NCBI GenBank assembly: GCA_040772225.1
Contig: JAXGYO010000003.1
Coordinates: 310,001 to 374,000 of the forward strand
Source of the DNA: JAAYED01 sp040772225
GTDB lineage: Bacteria > Chloroflexota > Anaerolineae > UBA1429
DNA length: 64,000 nucleotides
Reading direction: 5' to 3'
Shown: positions 18,709-26,719 of the stretch, in pieces
Position numbering within the stretch: position 1 is the stretch's first letter
Layout: every line of letters begins with the position of its first letter
Position numbers and translations under genes: made by a program
Notes under the pieces: model-generated
What the model was told of the DNA's origin: nothing
The model's input: the letters and a program-made list of their open reading frames with translations, nothing else
The model's database searches: none

Positions 18709-18737
18709 ACTATACATTGTACTGCTATGTATGTCAA
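18709..18737 (-). promoter_or_regulatory. padR promoter with overlapping PadR operator
   Basis: On the reverse strand, TTGACA (18737-18732), a 17-bp spacer and TATAGT (18714-18709), a near-consensus promoter. The dyad ATACAT-N9-ATGTAT (18712-18732) fills the spacer and touches both boxes. ATGT/ACAT half-sites are typical of PadR operators. Confidence 0.8.
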
Positions 18738-19370
18738 GGGGGCGTGGGCAGGATAGGAATGGAGCATTGCAGATGGCACATAGGTTCGGGGGTTGGTGCT
18801 TTGCTGAGTAGCGACCACAGACGATAGACCATGGTCGTCGGGACGGCGGGCCAACGGCCCGCATTCGGTCACGATCTTTAGCAGTCGTTGCGGTCTTTAC
18901 CGCCGACATTCCTGTCGGCCTCCCCTGAGTCAGTCGCGTGCGTGGCCACTTGGCGGGCCAGAAACCCGCGGTCAGGAACCGCCGACATTCCTGTCGGCGG
19001 TCAGACGCGTACCTGGCCACTTCGGGACCGCCGACACCACCGACGTTCCTGTCGGCCTCCCTGAGTCCACCTGAGAGGCCCGCGGTCAGACGCGTTCCTG
19101 TCGGCCTGGCCACTTGGCGGGCCAGAGGCCCGCGGTCCAGGGGAACACGGACCGCCGACATTCCTGTCGGCCTCCCTGAGTCAGACGCGTACCTGGCCAC
19201 TTCGGGGGCCAGAAACCCGCGGTCCAGGGGAACGCCGGACCGCCGACATTCCTGTCGGCCTCCCTGAGTCAGACGCGTACCTGGCCACTTGGCGGGCCAG
19301 AGGCCCGCGGTCCAGGTGAACACCGGACCGCCGACATTCCTGTCGGCCTCCCCTGAGCCTCTCTTGCCGT
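18738..19370. repeat. Cluster of family-A and GGCCC-type hairpin repeats
   Basis: About 630 bp without a gene. Family-A hairpins (GCCGACATTCCTGTCGGC or near variants) begin at 18902, 18981, 19039, 19154, 19242 and 19330. Between them lie GC-rich hairpins such as GCGGGCCAGAGGCCCGC (19117-19133) followed by GGTCC, and variants near 18852, 18951, 19207 and 19293. The phrase CTGAGTCAGACGCGTACCTGGCCACTT recurs between hairpins in whole or part, so longer composite units (about 85-100 bp) have been duplicated. GATAGACCATGGTCG words lie at about 18818. Confidence 0.85.
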
Positions 19371-20303
19371 CTAGGCGCCCGCCGGCAACGCGCTGCCCGT
19401 CAAGCGGTGCCGTTCAAAGAACGCCCACATCACGCGCGTGGCGTCGATGGAGGAGCTGCAGTGCCCTGTGCGGCGTGAGCGCGGCCCATTGCCGCCGGGC
19501 CAGGTATGCCCCCCGCCCTCGATGGTGTAGAACAGGACCTCTGCCTCAGGGTGCCGGTAATGCAATCCGTGGACGTCACCATGGGCAGGCAACGGCTCGG
19601 GCGTAAGCGCGCAGCCGTTGCGGCGGGCCAGCCTCTCCACCCACTCGGGCACGGCGGGGAACCGCACCCGCCAGAACCCGGCAATGCCACCCTGGTAAGG
19701 CACAATCGCGTCGTCAGTCCCGTGAAAGACGACCGCGGGCACGGGGCGCGACCGATCGGTGGTGCATCCCTGGTAGAGGTAGGCCCCCGAGATCATGCCC
19801 ACCGCCGCGATCCGCTCGGGCATCTCGCAAGCGAGCACATACGACAGCCCGCCCCCGTTCGAGTGCCCGTTGGCATAGATCCTCGTAGGGTCGATGTTAT
19901 AGTCAGACTCTATGCGGTCGATCAGGTCCGAGAGGAAGGCGATATCGGGCGCCGGATCGCTGAGGCGGCCGCCCGGCCCGCCGATGCGCCAGTAGAGCGG
20001 ATAGGACATGCCATAGGGGTAAACGACGATAAAACCATGCTCGTCCGCCAGATCGTTCCAGCGGCTGATGGCATTGTGCTGGAAGGGCCACTGCCCGTAA
20101 GAGTGCAGAGCGAGCACCAGCGGCGTTGGCGAAGCGGGGTCGTACCGCTCCGGAACATGCACCAGATACCGCCTGCGCCGCCCAGCCGAAAAGATCGTGC
20201 CCCGGCGATAGCATTCATTGCGATAACGCACGGCGGCGCGAATGCCCAGGCCGACGCCCAGCGGCAGTGCAAAGGAGAACGCCGTGTCCAGCCAGTCCTG
20301 CAT
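19371..20303 (-). CDS. PHB-depolymerase/LpqC-family esterase (copy 1)
   Basis: 310 aa. An N-terminal hydrophobic stretch (FSFALPLGVGLGIRAAV) is a probable membrane anchor, followed by RRYLVHVPERYDP and VLALHSYGQWPFQ (oxyanion region). The nucleophile motif is YANGHSNGGG (Ser), then VVFHGTDDAIVPYQGG (Asp region) and GGGHTWPGG (His). These are hallmarks of esterase/PHB-depolymerase family proteins, which include feruloyl and acetylxylan esterases. It lies 3 bp after a paralogue (20307-21272), and a third is at 24768-25685. Substrate unknown; extracytoplasmic location inferred. Confidence 0.85.
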   Translation of the reverse strand: MQDWLDTAFSFALPLGVGLGIRAAVRYRNECYRRGTIFSAGRRRRYLVHVPERYDPASPTPLVLALHSYGQWPFQHNAISRWNDLADEHGFIVVYPYGMSYPLYWRIGGPGGRLSDPAPDIAFLSDLIDRIESDYNIDPTRIYANGHSNGGGLSYVLACEMPERIAAVGMISGAYLYQGCTTDRSRPVPAVVFHGTDDAIVPYQGGIAGFWRVRFPAVPEWVERLARRNGCALTPEPLPAHGDVHGLHYRHPEAEVLFYTIEGGGHTWPGGNGPRSRRTGHCSSSIDATRVMWAFFERHRLTGSALPAGA

Positions 20304-20306
20304 GGG

Positions 20307-21272
20307 CTAGTCCACCAGGACGGCGGGGCGGCCGCTGGCTGCGACGCTCAGCGGTACATCGGTGCCGGACCCGAGCGGGTGCGCCTGGAAAAAGGCCCAC
20401 ATGGCCCGGGTGGCATCCAGCGGGTCCCGGCCCGCCATCGCGCCGGGGAGGCGGTACCGCTCCCCAACCGGCCAGACGTGCTCGCCGCCTTCGATGGTGT
20501 AAAAGAGAACGTCGGCCTCGCAGCCGGTGTACTGCAGCGTGCGCACCGTTCCTGCGGCGGCGAGCTCACGGGCGCCGTCGCACCCATTGTGCCCCGCCAG
20601 CGTGTCTATCCAGGCCGGGATGGCGGGAAACTGCACGCGGAAGAACCCCGCCTCGCCGCCGGCGTACGGCACCGTGTCATCGGCTGTGCCGTGAAAGACG
20701 ATCGCAGGCACCTGGCGCTCGGGCTGGCAGTCGTCCCAGGTGTAAAGATAGGCCCCGGAGGCCATCCCTACCGCGGCGATGCGCTCGGAGAGGGTGCAGG
20801 ACAGGATGAACGAGGCGCCAGCGCCGTTGGATAGCCCGTTGGCGTAGACGCGCGCCGGGTCGATGTTATAGGTGCGCTGCATTTCATCGATCAGGTCGGA
20901 AATAAAGGCGATATCCCAGCGAGGGTCGGAGAGTTGCTCATAGGCGCCGCCGGTCTGCCAGCGGAGCGGAAAGTAGGTCCCCGCGGGGTACACGACGATG
21001 AATCCCTCCTCGTCGGCCAGGTCGCTCCAGCGGCTCACGCCATTCTGCTGGATGGGCAGCTGTCCATAACTGTGCAGCGTGATGACCAGCGGCGTGGGGG
21101 TGGAGGCGTCATAGCTCGCCGGAACGTGGACGTAATACTCGCGTTCGATCCCCGCTGAGATCAGGGTGCCATTGGTATAGTTGACGATACGAAACACCGC
21201 TGCGGCTGCAATCAATAAGACAATGAGCAGGCCAGCGGCGACCCTGCCCTTGCGCCACGCACCTTTGGGCAT
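20307..21272 (-). CDS. PHB-depolymerase/LpqC-family esterase (copy 2)
   Basis: 321 aa with a clear N-terminal signal anchor (VAAGLLIVLLIAAAAVFRIV). The same architecture as its neighbour: YYVHVPASYDAST, ITLHSYGQLP, YANGLSNGAG (nucleophile Ser), IVFHGTADDTVPYAGG, GGEHVWPVG. Internal Cys pairs (CTLS, DDCQPE, HNGCDG, YTGCEA) could form disulfides outside the cytoplasm. It probably heads a two-gene transcript with copy 1. The upstream region is filled with repeats. Confidence 0.87.
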   Translation of the reverse strand: MPKGAWRKGRVAAGLLIVLLIAAAAVFRIVNYTNGTLISAGIEREYYVHVPASYDASTPTPLVITLHSYGQLPIQQNGVSRWSDLADEEGFIVVYPAGTYFPLRWQTGGAYEQLSDPRWDIAFISDLIDEMQRTYNIDPARVYANGLSNGAGASFILSCTLSERIAAVGMASGAYLYTWDDCQPERQVPAIVFHGTADDTVPYAGGEAGFFRVQFPAIPAWIDTLAGHNGCDGARELAAAGTVRTLQYTGCEADVLFYTIEGGEHVWPVGERYRLPGAMAGRDPLDATRAMWAFFQAHPLGSGTDVPLSVAASGRPAVLVD

Positions 21273-21761
21273 TCAACACTCCATAATCACTGTAATCGGT
21301 CCACACCACAACCTGTGATTGTACTATGGCATTGCCCCTGGCTCCAACTGGCGCACCCCTGCAGCGGAGAGAGGACGACGGACCATAGATAATGGACCGT
21401 GGATGACAGACGACGGAGCCTGGACCGCCGACATTCCTGTCGGCCAGGCCGGCGGAGTGCTGCGTACGCTTGCGACTCCTCAGAACGTGCGCGCCTCGTG
21501 AAGCGAGTCGCTCGCGGAGGCCGGTTGTCCGCGGGCGTCCTGCCCGCATCCGGCGCCGATCTGTAGCACTGATCGTCTGTGGTGCGCGCGCCCATGGACC
21601 GCGGACGTCTCGTCCGCTCCGAACGGCGGACAAGAGGTCCCTGTACTAATCAATCCCGCCCGTATCCGTTGACATGAGGGCTCAACTGCCGCTACAATAC
21701 CGGCAGCGTTACCCCCGCCGTCGCAAACGTTGTCGCTCTCGCCCCCGGAGGTGGTCCGGTC
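21273..21761. repeat. Repeat-rich intergenic region
   Basis: Divergent gap of about 490 bp. It contains GACGGACCATAGATAATGGA-type tandem words at 21372-21420, a family-A hairpin at 21427-21444 preceded by GGACC, the hairpin GCGGGCGTCCTGCCCGC at 21531-21547 and the hairpin GCGGACGTCTCGTCCGC at 21601-21617, again preceded by GGACC. So three stem types of one hairpin frame lie within 200 bp. No gene is seen. Confidence 0.8.
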
Positions 21762-22662
21762 ATGCACGCAAACGCCGACTGGCTCGCCATTCGCGCCGCC
21801 GTTTTGCGCCAGCGGGGCGGTCCCTTTGTTATCGATTCCCTGCAGATGGACGCCCCCCGCGAGGACGAGGTCCTCGTCCGGGTGGTGGCCTCGGGCGTGT
21901 GCCACACCGACATCGCCATGGCCGGCGCCTGGGACGGCTCCATCGGGCCGGTGGTGCTGGGGCACGAGGGCGCGGGCGTCGTGGAGCAGACCGGCTCCGC
22001 GGTGACGCGGGTCCAACCCGGCGACCACGTGGTGCTGTCGTATGCCTCCTGCGGGGACTGTGCCGCCTGCCAGGCGGGCCGCCCCGCCCGCTGCGAGCGG
22101 CTGGGCGAGCTCCATTTCGGGTTTCAGAGGGCCGATGGCAGCAACGCCCTCTGGCGCAGCGGCGTCCGCGGGCACTTTTCTCGTCAGTCCTCTTTCGCCA
22201 CGCACCTGCTGGCTACGGAGCGCAACGCCGTGGTCGTGCCAGGCGATATGCCGCTGGAGACGCTGGCGCCGCTGGGCTGAGCGATCGGACGCAGCGCTGC
22301 AGGGGGGGCGTGAGGGCCTCCCTCTTGGCGTGGGCGAGGGACCCGGGCCGGGGACGATGGACCACGGACGATAGACCATGGGCCATGGACGGCGTCGGTA
22401 CGGTGCCCCGGGTGCGGCTACAGGATCGAGGCTTTGGAGGCCGACAGGAATGTCGGCGGTCCGGGGCCAACGCCTATGTGACGTCGTCGAGGGCGACGCC
22501 GTGCCGCAGACTTTTATCCCGCGCCTGATCGACCTCTGGCAAGCGGGTCAGTTCCCCTACGACCGGCTGATCCGCCCCTACCCCTTTGAGGCGATCAATG
22601 CGGCCATCGCCGGCTCGCGCAGCGGCGCGACGATCAAACCGGTGCTGAGGATGGAGGGGTGA
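21762..22662 (+). pseudogene. Zinc-type alcohol dehydrogenase, NAD domain replaced by repeat block
   Basis: Codons from 21762 encode the N-terminal catalytic domain of a class-III/aryl-alcohol-type medium-chain dehydrogenase. They include GVCHTDIAMA (catalytic zinc Cys), GHEGAGVVEQTG and the structural zinc loop SCGDCAACQAGRPARC, ending in a TGA at 22280 just after LETLAPLG. The C-terminal part resumes near 22485 (VVEGDAVPQTFIPRLIDLWQAGQFPYDRLIRPYPFEAINAA) and ends at 22662. The roughly 150-residue NAD-binding Rossmann domain is missing, and its place holds non-coding repeat sequence (22281-22478). The product cannot be functional. Confidence 0.82.
22351..22478. repeat. 128-bp repeat block, copy 1
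   Basis: This block matches 24371-24498 at 126 of 128 positions by direct reading. It starts GGGACGATGGACCACGGACG, includes a family-A hairpin (22440-22457, reverse orientation, followed by GGTCC) and ends CGCCTATG. It sits where the NAD domain of the dehydrogenase should be. The shared phrase CTGAGCGATCGG also occurs shortly before both copies (22276 and 24329). Confidence 0.9.
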
Positions 22663-22884
22663 AGAGGACCGTGGACGATGGACCATGGACCGCGGACGTC
22701 TCGTCCGCTCTGGGTGGCGTTCCCTCGGAACGCGGTCTGTGGGAACACTGGACCGCCGACATTCCTGTCGGCTCCTGCGCAAGCGCTGGCAGGCGGCGGT
22801 GGCCTGCCCCTGCGAGTTCGTTTCGTGGTCGAGGACTGACGTCAAAGGTGGTCGGTGAGCGACTGCCCAACAGGAGTAAGTTCC
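22663..22884. repeat. Repeat-bearing spacer
   Basis: GACGATGGACCATGGACC words come first, then the hairpin GCGGACGTCTCGTCCGC (22692-22708) and a family-A hairpin at 22755-22772, both preceded by GGACC. AGGAG at 22872 serves the next gene. No gene is seen. Confidence 0.75.
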
Positions 22885-24332
22885 ATGCACAGGAGAACAT
22901 TGTCGACACTCATTCTCGTTGTACTGCTCCTGAGTGCGCTGCTGAGCGGCGCCGCCCGCCCCGTACTGGCGGCAACATACACGGTGACCAAGTTCACAGA
23001 CAGTAACGACGGCGTCTGCGATGTCGCCGACTGCTCTCTGCGCGAGGCGATTATCGCCGCTAATCAGACGGCCGGCGTTGATGTCATCAACCTGCCCGCA
23101 GGCACCTACACGCTGACACTGGGTGGCTACGACAACACGTCCGCAGGGGGGGGATTTGGACATCCTCACTGAGGTCTCGTTGATCGGGATAGGCTTGGGC
23201 CTGACCATCATCGATGCTGCTGGCTCGCCCGATGGCGCCCTGACGGTGCACAGCGGGGCCCGGGCCAGCCTGGAAGGGCTGACCATCCGGAATGCCCACG
23301 GCGGCCAGAACGACGCGGTGGGGTGCCATAGCGGCACTTTGGAGCTCGACGATGTCGTTGTGCGGGACAGCAGCACGGACAACTTCGGCGGCGCCATCTA
23401 CGCGGAGGGCTGTAACCTCTCGCTGGACCGCGTGCAACTCCTCGACAACAGCAGCGCGCAGGGGGGCGGGATGTACCTGCGGGACTGCGACAGCGTCATT
23501 ATCACCGCCACGCGCATCTCTGGAAATACCGCCACGCAGGGGGGGCGGGGGTATCTTTAGCCAGAGCTCGGTCGTCACACTGGCCGAGTCCAGTCTGGTG
23601 GGTAATGACGCGGGCACGAACGGTGGCGGCGGGGGCATCATCCAGGTGGGTGACACCGCGATGCTGGTCATCGACAGTAGCCTGATCGCCGGGAACCGGG
23701 CAGTCCTGGAGGGGGGCGGCATCTACGCGCCCGTCGGAAGGAGCCTGACGCTGCGCAACAGCACGGTCAGCGGCAACACTACCGATCGCTACGGCGGGGG
23801 GCTCTCGAGTAACGTGCCTACCGAGATCGCCGCCTGCACGGTGGCACACAACCTGGCCGATGCAGACGGCGATGCCGTCGGCGTGGGGGGCGGTCTTTTC
23901 GCTTACAGTAGCAGCGCGGTCACGGTGCGGCAATCGATCCTGGGACGGAACCTTCAGGGCGATCCAGCGGCCCCATCGGACTGCGTTCGCTGGGGCACCG
24001 CTGCGGTGACGTCAGCGGGCTACAATCTGATCCAGGCCGCGGGGGACTTGATTGGCCCGGGCGATTGCCTCTTTACAGCGGCAGGCGACATCAGGGGGCG
24101 CGATCCGCTCCTCACCCCCCTGGCCGACCGCGGCGGGGAGAGCTGGACCCATGGACTGCTCTTTGGCTCGCCCGCCATCGATGCGGGGCCAGAGGTGGAC
24201 TGTCCCCCCTTCGACCAGCGATACGTTGCGCGCCCCCTGGACGGCGACGGCGATGGCCTGGCGGTGTGCGATATCGGCGCTTTCGAGACGGCGCGGGTGT
24301 GGGGCGTGTTCCTGCCCCTCGTGCTGCGCTGA
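22885..24332 (+). pseudogene. Secreted CSLREA / right-handed beta-helix protein with two poly-G frameshifts
   Basis: From the ATG at 22885: a signal peptide (STLILVVLLLSALLSGAARPVLA), then the CSLREA domain (VTKFTDSNDGVCDVADCSLREAI) and a beta-helix of Asn/Gly-rich rungs (GGAIYAEGCNLSLDRV, GNTTDRYGGGL). It ends DGDGLAVCDIGAFE and the C-terminal VFLPLVLR common in secreted Chloroflexota proteins. The frame breaks at a run of eight G (about 23146-23153) and again at seven G (about 23539-23545). Removing one G from each gives a continuous frame of about 480 residues. Probably a cell-surface or extracellular protein. Either phase-variable, decayed, or a homopolymer error. Confidence 0.82.
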
Positions 24333-24370
24333 GCGATCGGGCATGGCGCTTCGGGGAGGCTGGCGGGCTG

Positions 24371-24498
24371 GGGACGATGGACCACGGACGATGGACCATG
24401 GGCCATGGACGGCGTCGGTACGGTGCCCCGGGTGCGGCTACAGGATCGAGGCTTTGGAGGCCGACAGGAATGTCGGCGGTCCGGGGCAAACGCCTATG
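24371..24498. repeat. 128-bp repeat block, copy 2
   Basis: Near-identical to 22351-22478 (two mismatches seen). It includes a family-A hairpin at 24460-24477 followed by GGTCC. It abuts a truncated reading frame with a signal peptide on the reverse strand (24499-24624). Confidence 0.9.
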
Positions 24499-24624
24499 CT
24501 GGTGTTTGGGGCTGCGTGCCGATCGCGGAGTGCAGGGCGCTGGTGCCGGGTACACCGCCTGGATCGTGGACAGGAAGGTGCCAAGCGCAATCGCTAGAAC
24601 TGCCAGGGCTTGCCGTGCAGCCAT
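24499..24624 (-). pseudogene. Truncated start of a secreted protein gene
   Basis: The reverse strand from the ATG at 24624, with GGAAGGAAGAG upstream, encodes MAARQALAVLAIALGTFLST followed by IQAVYPAPAP. It is a credible Sec signal peptide with an A-x-A-like end. After about 42 codons the frame runs into the 128-bp repeat block at 24498, where similarity to any protein is lost. No family can be named. Alternatively it is a chance frame, but the ribosome site plus signal peptide make a truncated gene plausible. Confidence 0.4.
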
Positions 24625-24767
24625 TCTACTCTTCCTTCCCCGGAGCAGGTCTCGGGTCTGAACTTCGCCGCTGTGCCCGGCTTGACGTGCTTCTGGCGCG
24701 CCCATCACCGAGGCAGGGGTGCCTACCATCGTTCATAGGTCGACGCGTTCGCTCGTCCACGCCGTTC

Positions 24768-25685
24768 TCACCGCCTCGGGTGTTGCTCAAAGAACGCCCA
24801 CATCACCCTTGTCGCGTCGATGTCTGTGTTTGTCGGGCCGGCGATGATCGCCGGGATGGGGTGGCCGCCGGGCCAGGTGTGCCCGCCATCCGCGATGGTG
24901 TAAAACACAACATCCGCACCCCCGGCTCCGGCCGGGGCACAGCCCGAGTAGGCGACGCCGCTGGCGGCGCCCTGCGCCTCGAGAGTGACGGGGTTCGGCT
25001 CGCAGCCGTTGCGGCGGGCGTACTCGGCCACCCAGGCGGGGATGTCGGGCAGCGGCCACTCGGTCACGTCCAGTTGCCCGCCCCCGTAGGGGACGATGGG
25101 GTCGGCGGTGCCGTGGAAAAAGATCGCGGGCACCGGACGCGCGGGCTCGCAGGCCTCCCAGGGATAGGCGTACGCGCCGGCGACGCCGCCGATGGCGGCA
25201 ATACGGTCAGCCAGCGCGCAGGAGAGCACAAAGGACATCCCCCCGCCGTTGGACATCCCGTTGACATAGATGCGGTCGGGATCGATGGCGTACTCGGTCG
25301 AGAGCGCGTCGATCAGCTCGGAGAGGTAGGCGATGTCCGGTGCGGGGTCGGTGCCGCGCCCGCCGGCCCGCCAGCGCAGCGGAAAGCCCGTGCCTCGTGG
25401 ATAGACCGCGATGAACCCGTGCTCGTCCGCCAGGGCGTTCCAGCCGGTCAGTTGCTGCTGGTGGGCGGGCCACTGCACCAGGCCATGCAGGCTGATCACC
25501 AGCGGGGTTGGGGTGCCGGGATCGTAGCTCTCAGGGACGTACAGCAGATACCGTCGCGTCTCGCCTCCCGAAACCAGCGTGCCGTTGGTGCGGTCCACCA
25601 GCCGGATGGTCACATACATCCCCAGCGCGAGCATCAGCGCGACGCCAAGCAGGATCAGCAACGACCAGCCAAGCCATCTGAGCAT
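24768..25685 (-). CDS. PHB-depolymerase/LpqC-family esterase (copy 3)
   Basis: 305 aa with an N-terminal membrane anchor (LGWSLLILLGVALMLALGMYV). The family pattern is conserved: RRYLLYVPESYDPG, ISLHGLVQWPAHQ, YVNGMSNGGG (nucleophile Ser), IFFHGTADPIVPYGGG, DGGHTWPGG. It is the third paralogue in 6.3 kb. The Rieske gene (25719) lies 33 bp upstream on the same strand, so it may be read with the redox cassette, though a functional tie is doubtful. Confidence 0.87.
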   Translation of the reverse strand: MLRWLGWSLLILLGVALMLALGMYVTIRLVDRTNGTLVSGGETRRYLLYVPESYDPGTPTPLVISLHGLVQWPAHQQQLTGWNALADEHGFIAVYPRGTGFPLRWRAGGRGTDPAPDIAYLSELIDALSTEYAIDPDRIYVNGMSNGGGMSFVLSCALADRIAAIGGVAGAYAYPWEACEPARPVPAIFFHGTADPIVPYGGGQLDVTEWPLPDIPAWVAEYARRNGCEPNPVTLEAQGAASGVAYSGCAPAGAGGADVVFYTIADGGHTWPGGHPIPAIIAGPTNTDIDATRVMWAFFEQHPRR

Positions 25686-25718
25686 GATGCCTCCGCAGGG
25701 TCAGGGGATGGGGCTCTG

Positions 25719-26117
25719 CTAGAGCGCGACCAGCACCCAGCCATCCTCGATGCGCACGGGATAGGTGGCAAGCGGCTCGGTGTGGATGTGGGCCATGAGG
25801 GCCGTCTCGTTCTGCAATCGGCGCGCCAGGCGCGGCGGGACGGGGTCGTCGCCTGTATAGGTGGGCAGGGGGCCGCCCAGCACCTGGCCGCTGGCCACGT
25901 CAAAGCGGGCGCAGTGCAGCGGGCAGGTCAGGATCGTCCCCACCAGGGTGCCCTTTTCCAGGGGGGCGTTCATATGGCCGCAGCGGCGCGCCACGGCGTA
26001 GAACGTCCCATCCTCGCAGTGGCAGATGACGATCTCGCGCCCCTCGAGCGTGACGGCCAGCATGCCTCCCGGGGCGATCTCCTCGGCGCGAATGGCGGGC
26101 ACATAGAACTCAGACAA
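25719..26117 (-). CDS. Rieske [2Fe-2S] ferredoxin-like protein (second)
   Basis: 132 aa, single Rieske domain. Cluster ligands are C46-x-H48 (RRCGHMNAPL) and C65-x2-H68 (CPLHCARFD). Such soluble Rieske ferredoxins carry electrons to oxygenases or reductases. A C-terminal extension (PVPPRLARRLQNETALMAHIHTEP) is present between cluster domain and last strand. Its start overlaps the end of the FTR-like gene by 8 bp, implying translation coupling and a shared role. Confidence 0.9.
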   Translation of the reverse strand: MSEFYVPAIRAEEIAPGGMLAVTLEGREIVICHCEDGTFYAVARRCGHMNAPLEKGTLVGTILTCPLHCARFDVASGQVLGGPLPTYTGDDPVPPRLARRLQNETALMAHIHTEPLATYPVRIEDGWVLVAL

Positions 26118-26451
26118 GGCCGAGCTCCTTCTCCGTCAACTGCGGCAGGCTGTCGGGGTCGGTCACGTCCTCATGGACAAACAGGCCGCACCAGCAGCGT
26201 TTCATGGCGTCGTAATGCTTCCGGTGGAAAGGGATGCAGGGGCAGACGATACGCATGTCGCGGGCCCGGTCGCCGCGCAGCGGCTGGCAGGGACAGTAGG
26301 GCATCCCGTGACGCGCCTCCAGGATCAGCTCCTGCTCCAGTACGAACTGGACCAACTCCTCGTCGGGTGAGAACTTCCATCCCATTGGCCGCACGACCCG
26401 CTCGTGCAACTGGCGCAGGGCCTCAACACGGGCCTGCAGATCGGCGTCCAC
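26110..26451 (-). CDS. Ferredoxin:thioredoxin reductase catalytic-subunit homologue
   Basis: 113 aa. The signature cysteines of FTR beta are visible: CPC at 53-55, CPC at 70-72 with His 76 (CPCIPFH), and CWC at 86-88. These ligate a [4Fe-4S] cluster next to a redox-active disulfide in plant and cyanobacterial enzymes. There is no FTR variable (alpha) subunit gene nearby. Instead the gene is flanked by a glutaredoxin and two Rieske ferredoxin genes, so electrons probably pass from a ferredoxin through this cluster protein to a thiol protein. The gene overlaps the following Rieske gene. Confidence 0.9.
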   Translation of the reverse strand: MDADLQARVEALRQLHERVVRPMGWKFSPDEELVQFVLEQELILEARHGMPYCPCQPLRGDRARDMRIVCPCIPFHRKHYDAMKRCWCGLFVHEDVTDPDSLPQLTEKELGLV

Positions 26452-26455
26452 CGCC

Positions 26456-26713
26456 TCAGCCCTCGATCCCCATCAGGCGGGCGTACTCGGCGGGCTTGTA
26501 CCCGCCCACGATCTCCTCGCCGATCTGGACGTAGGGGAAACCGGAGACGCCGGCGGCGTCCATCTCGGCCGTGATCTGACGCTTGGTCTCGGCGTCCGAG
26601 AGGTCATAGTCGGTGAACACAAAAGGGATATTGCGCTCGGTGAACCACTGCTTGGCCTTGCGGCACCAGGGGCAGGTAGAGAGCGTGTACATCTTGACGA
26701 CAGGCATGGGCAT
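26456..26713 (-). CDS. Glutaredoxin-like protein
   Basis: 85 aa with dithiol active site CPWC (C14, C17), the cis-proline segment SGFPYVQIG and the GGY motif near residue 68, so a standard glutaredoxin fold. Genes for glutathione synthesis are not visible in this window. Its position 4 bp upstream of the FTR catalytic-subunit homologue suggests that FTR reduces it, as in FTR-glutaredoxin fusion proteins known elsewhere. Start at the first of two close ATG codons (MPMP). Confidence 0.92.
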   Translation of the reverse strand: MPMPVVKMYTLSTCPWCRKAKQWFTERNIPFVFTDYDLSDAETKRQITAEMDAAGVSGFPYVQIGEEIVGGYKPAEYARLMGIEG

Positions 26714-26719
26714 GTCCTT

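Noticed and set aside
24405..26534. 709-codon open frame on the plus strand
   Set aside because: Runs antisense through the esterase, Rieske and FTR genes. It has no ribosome site and begins inside a repeat block.
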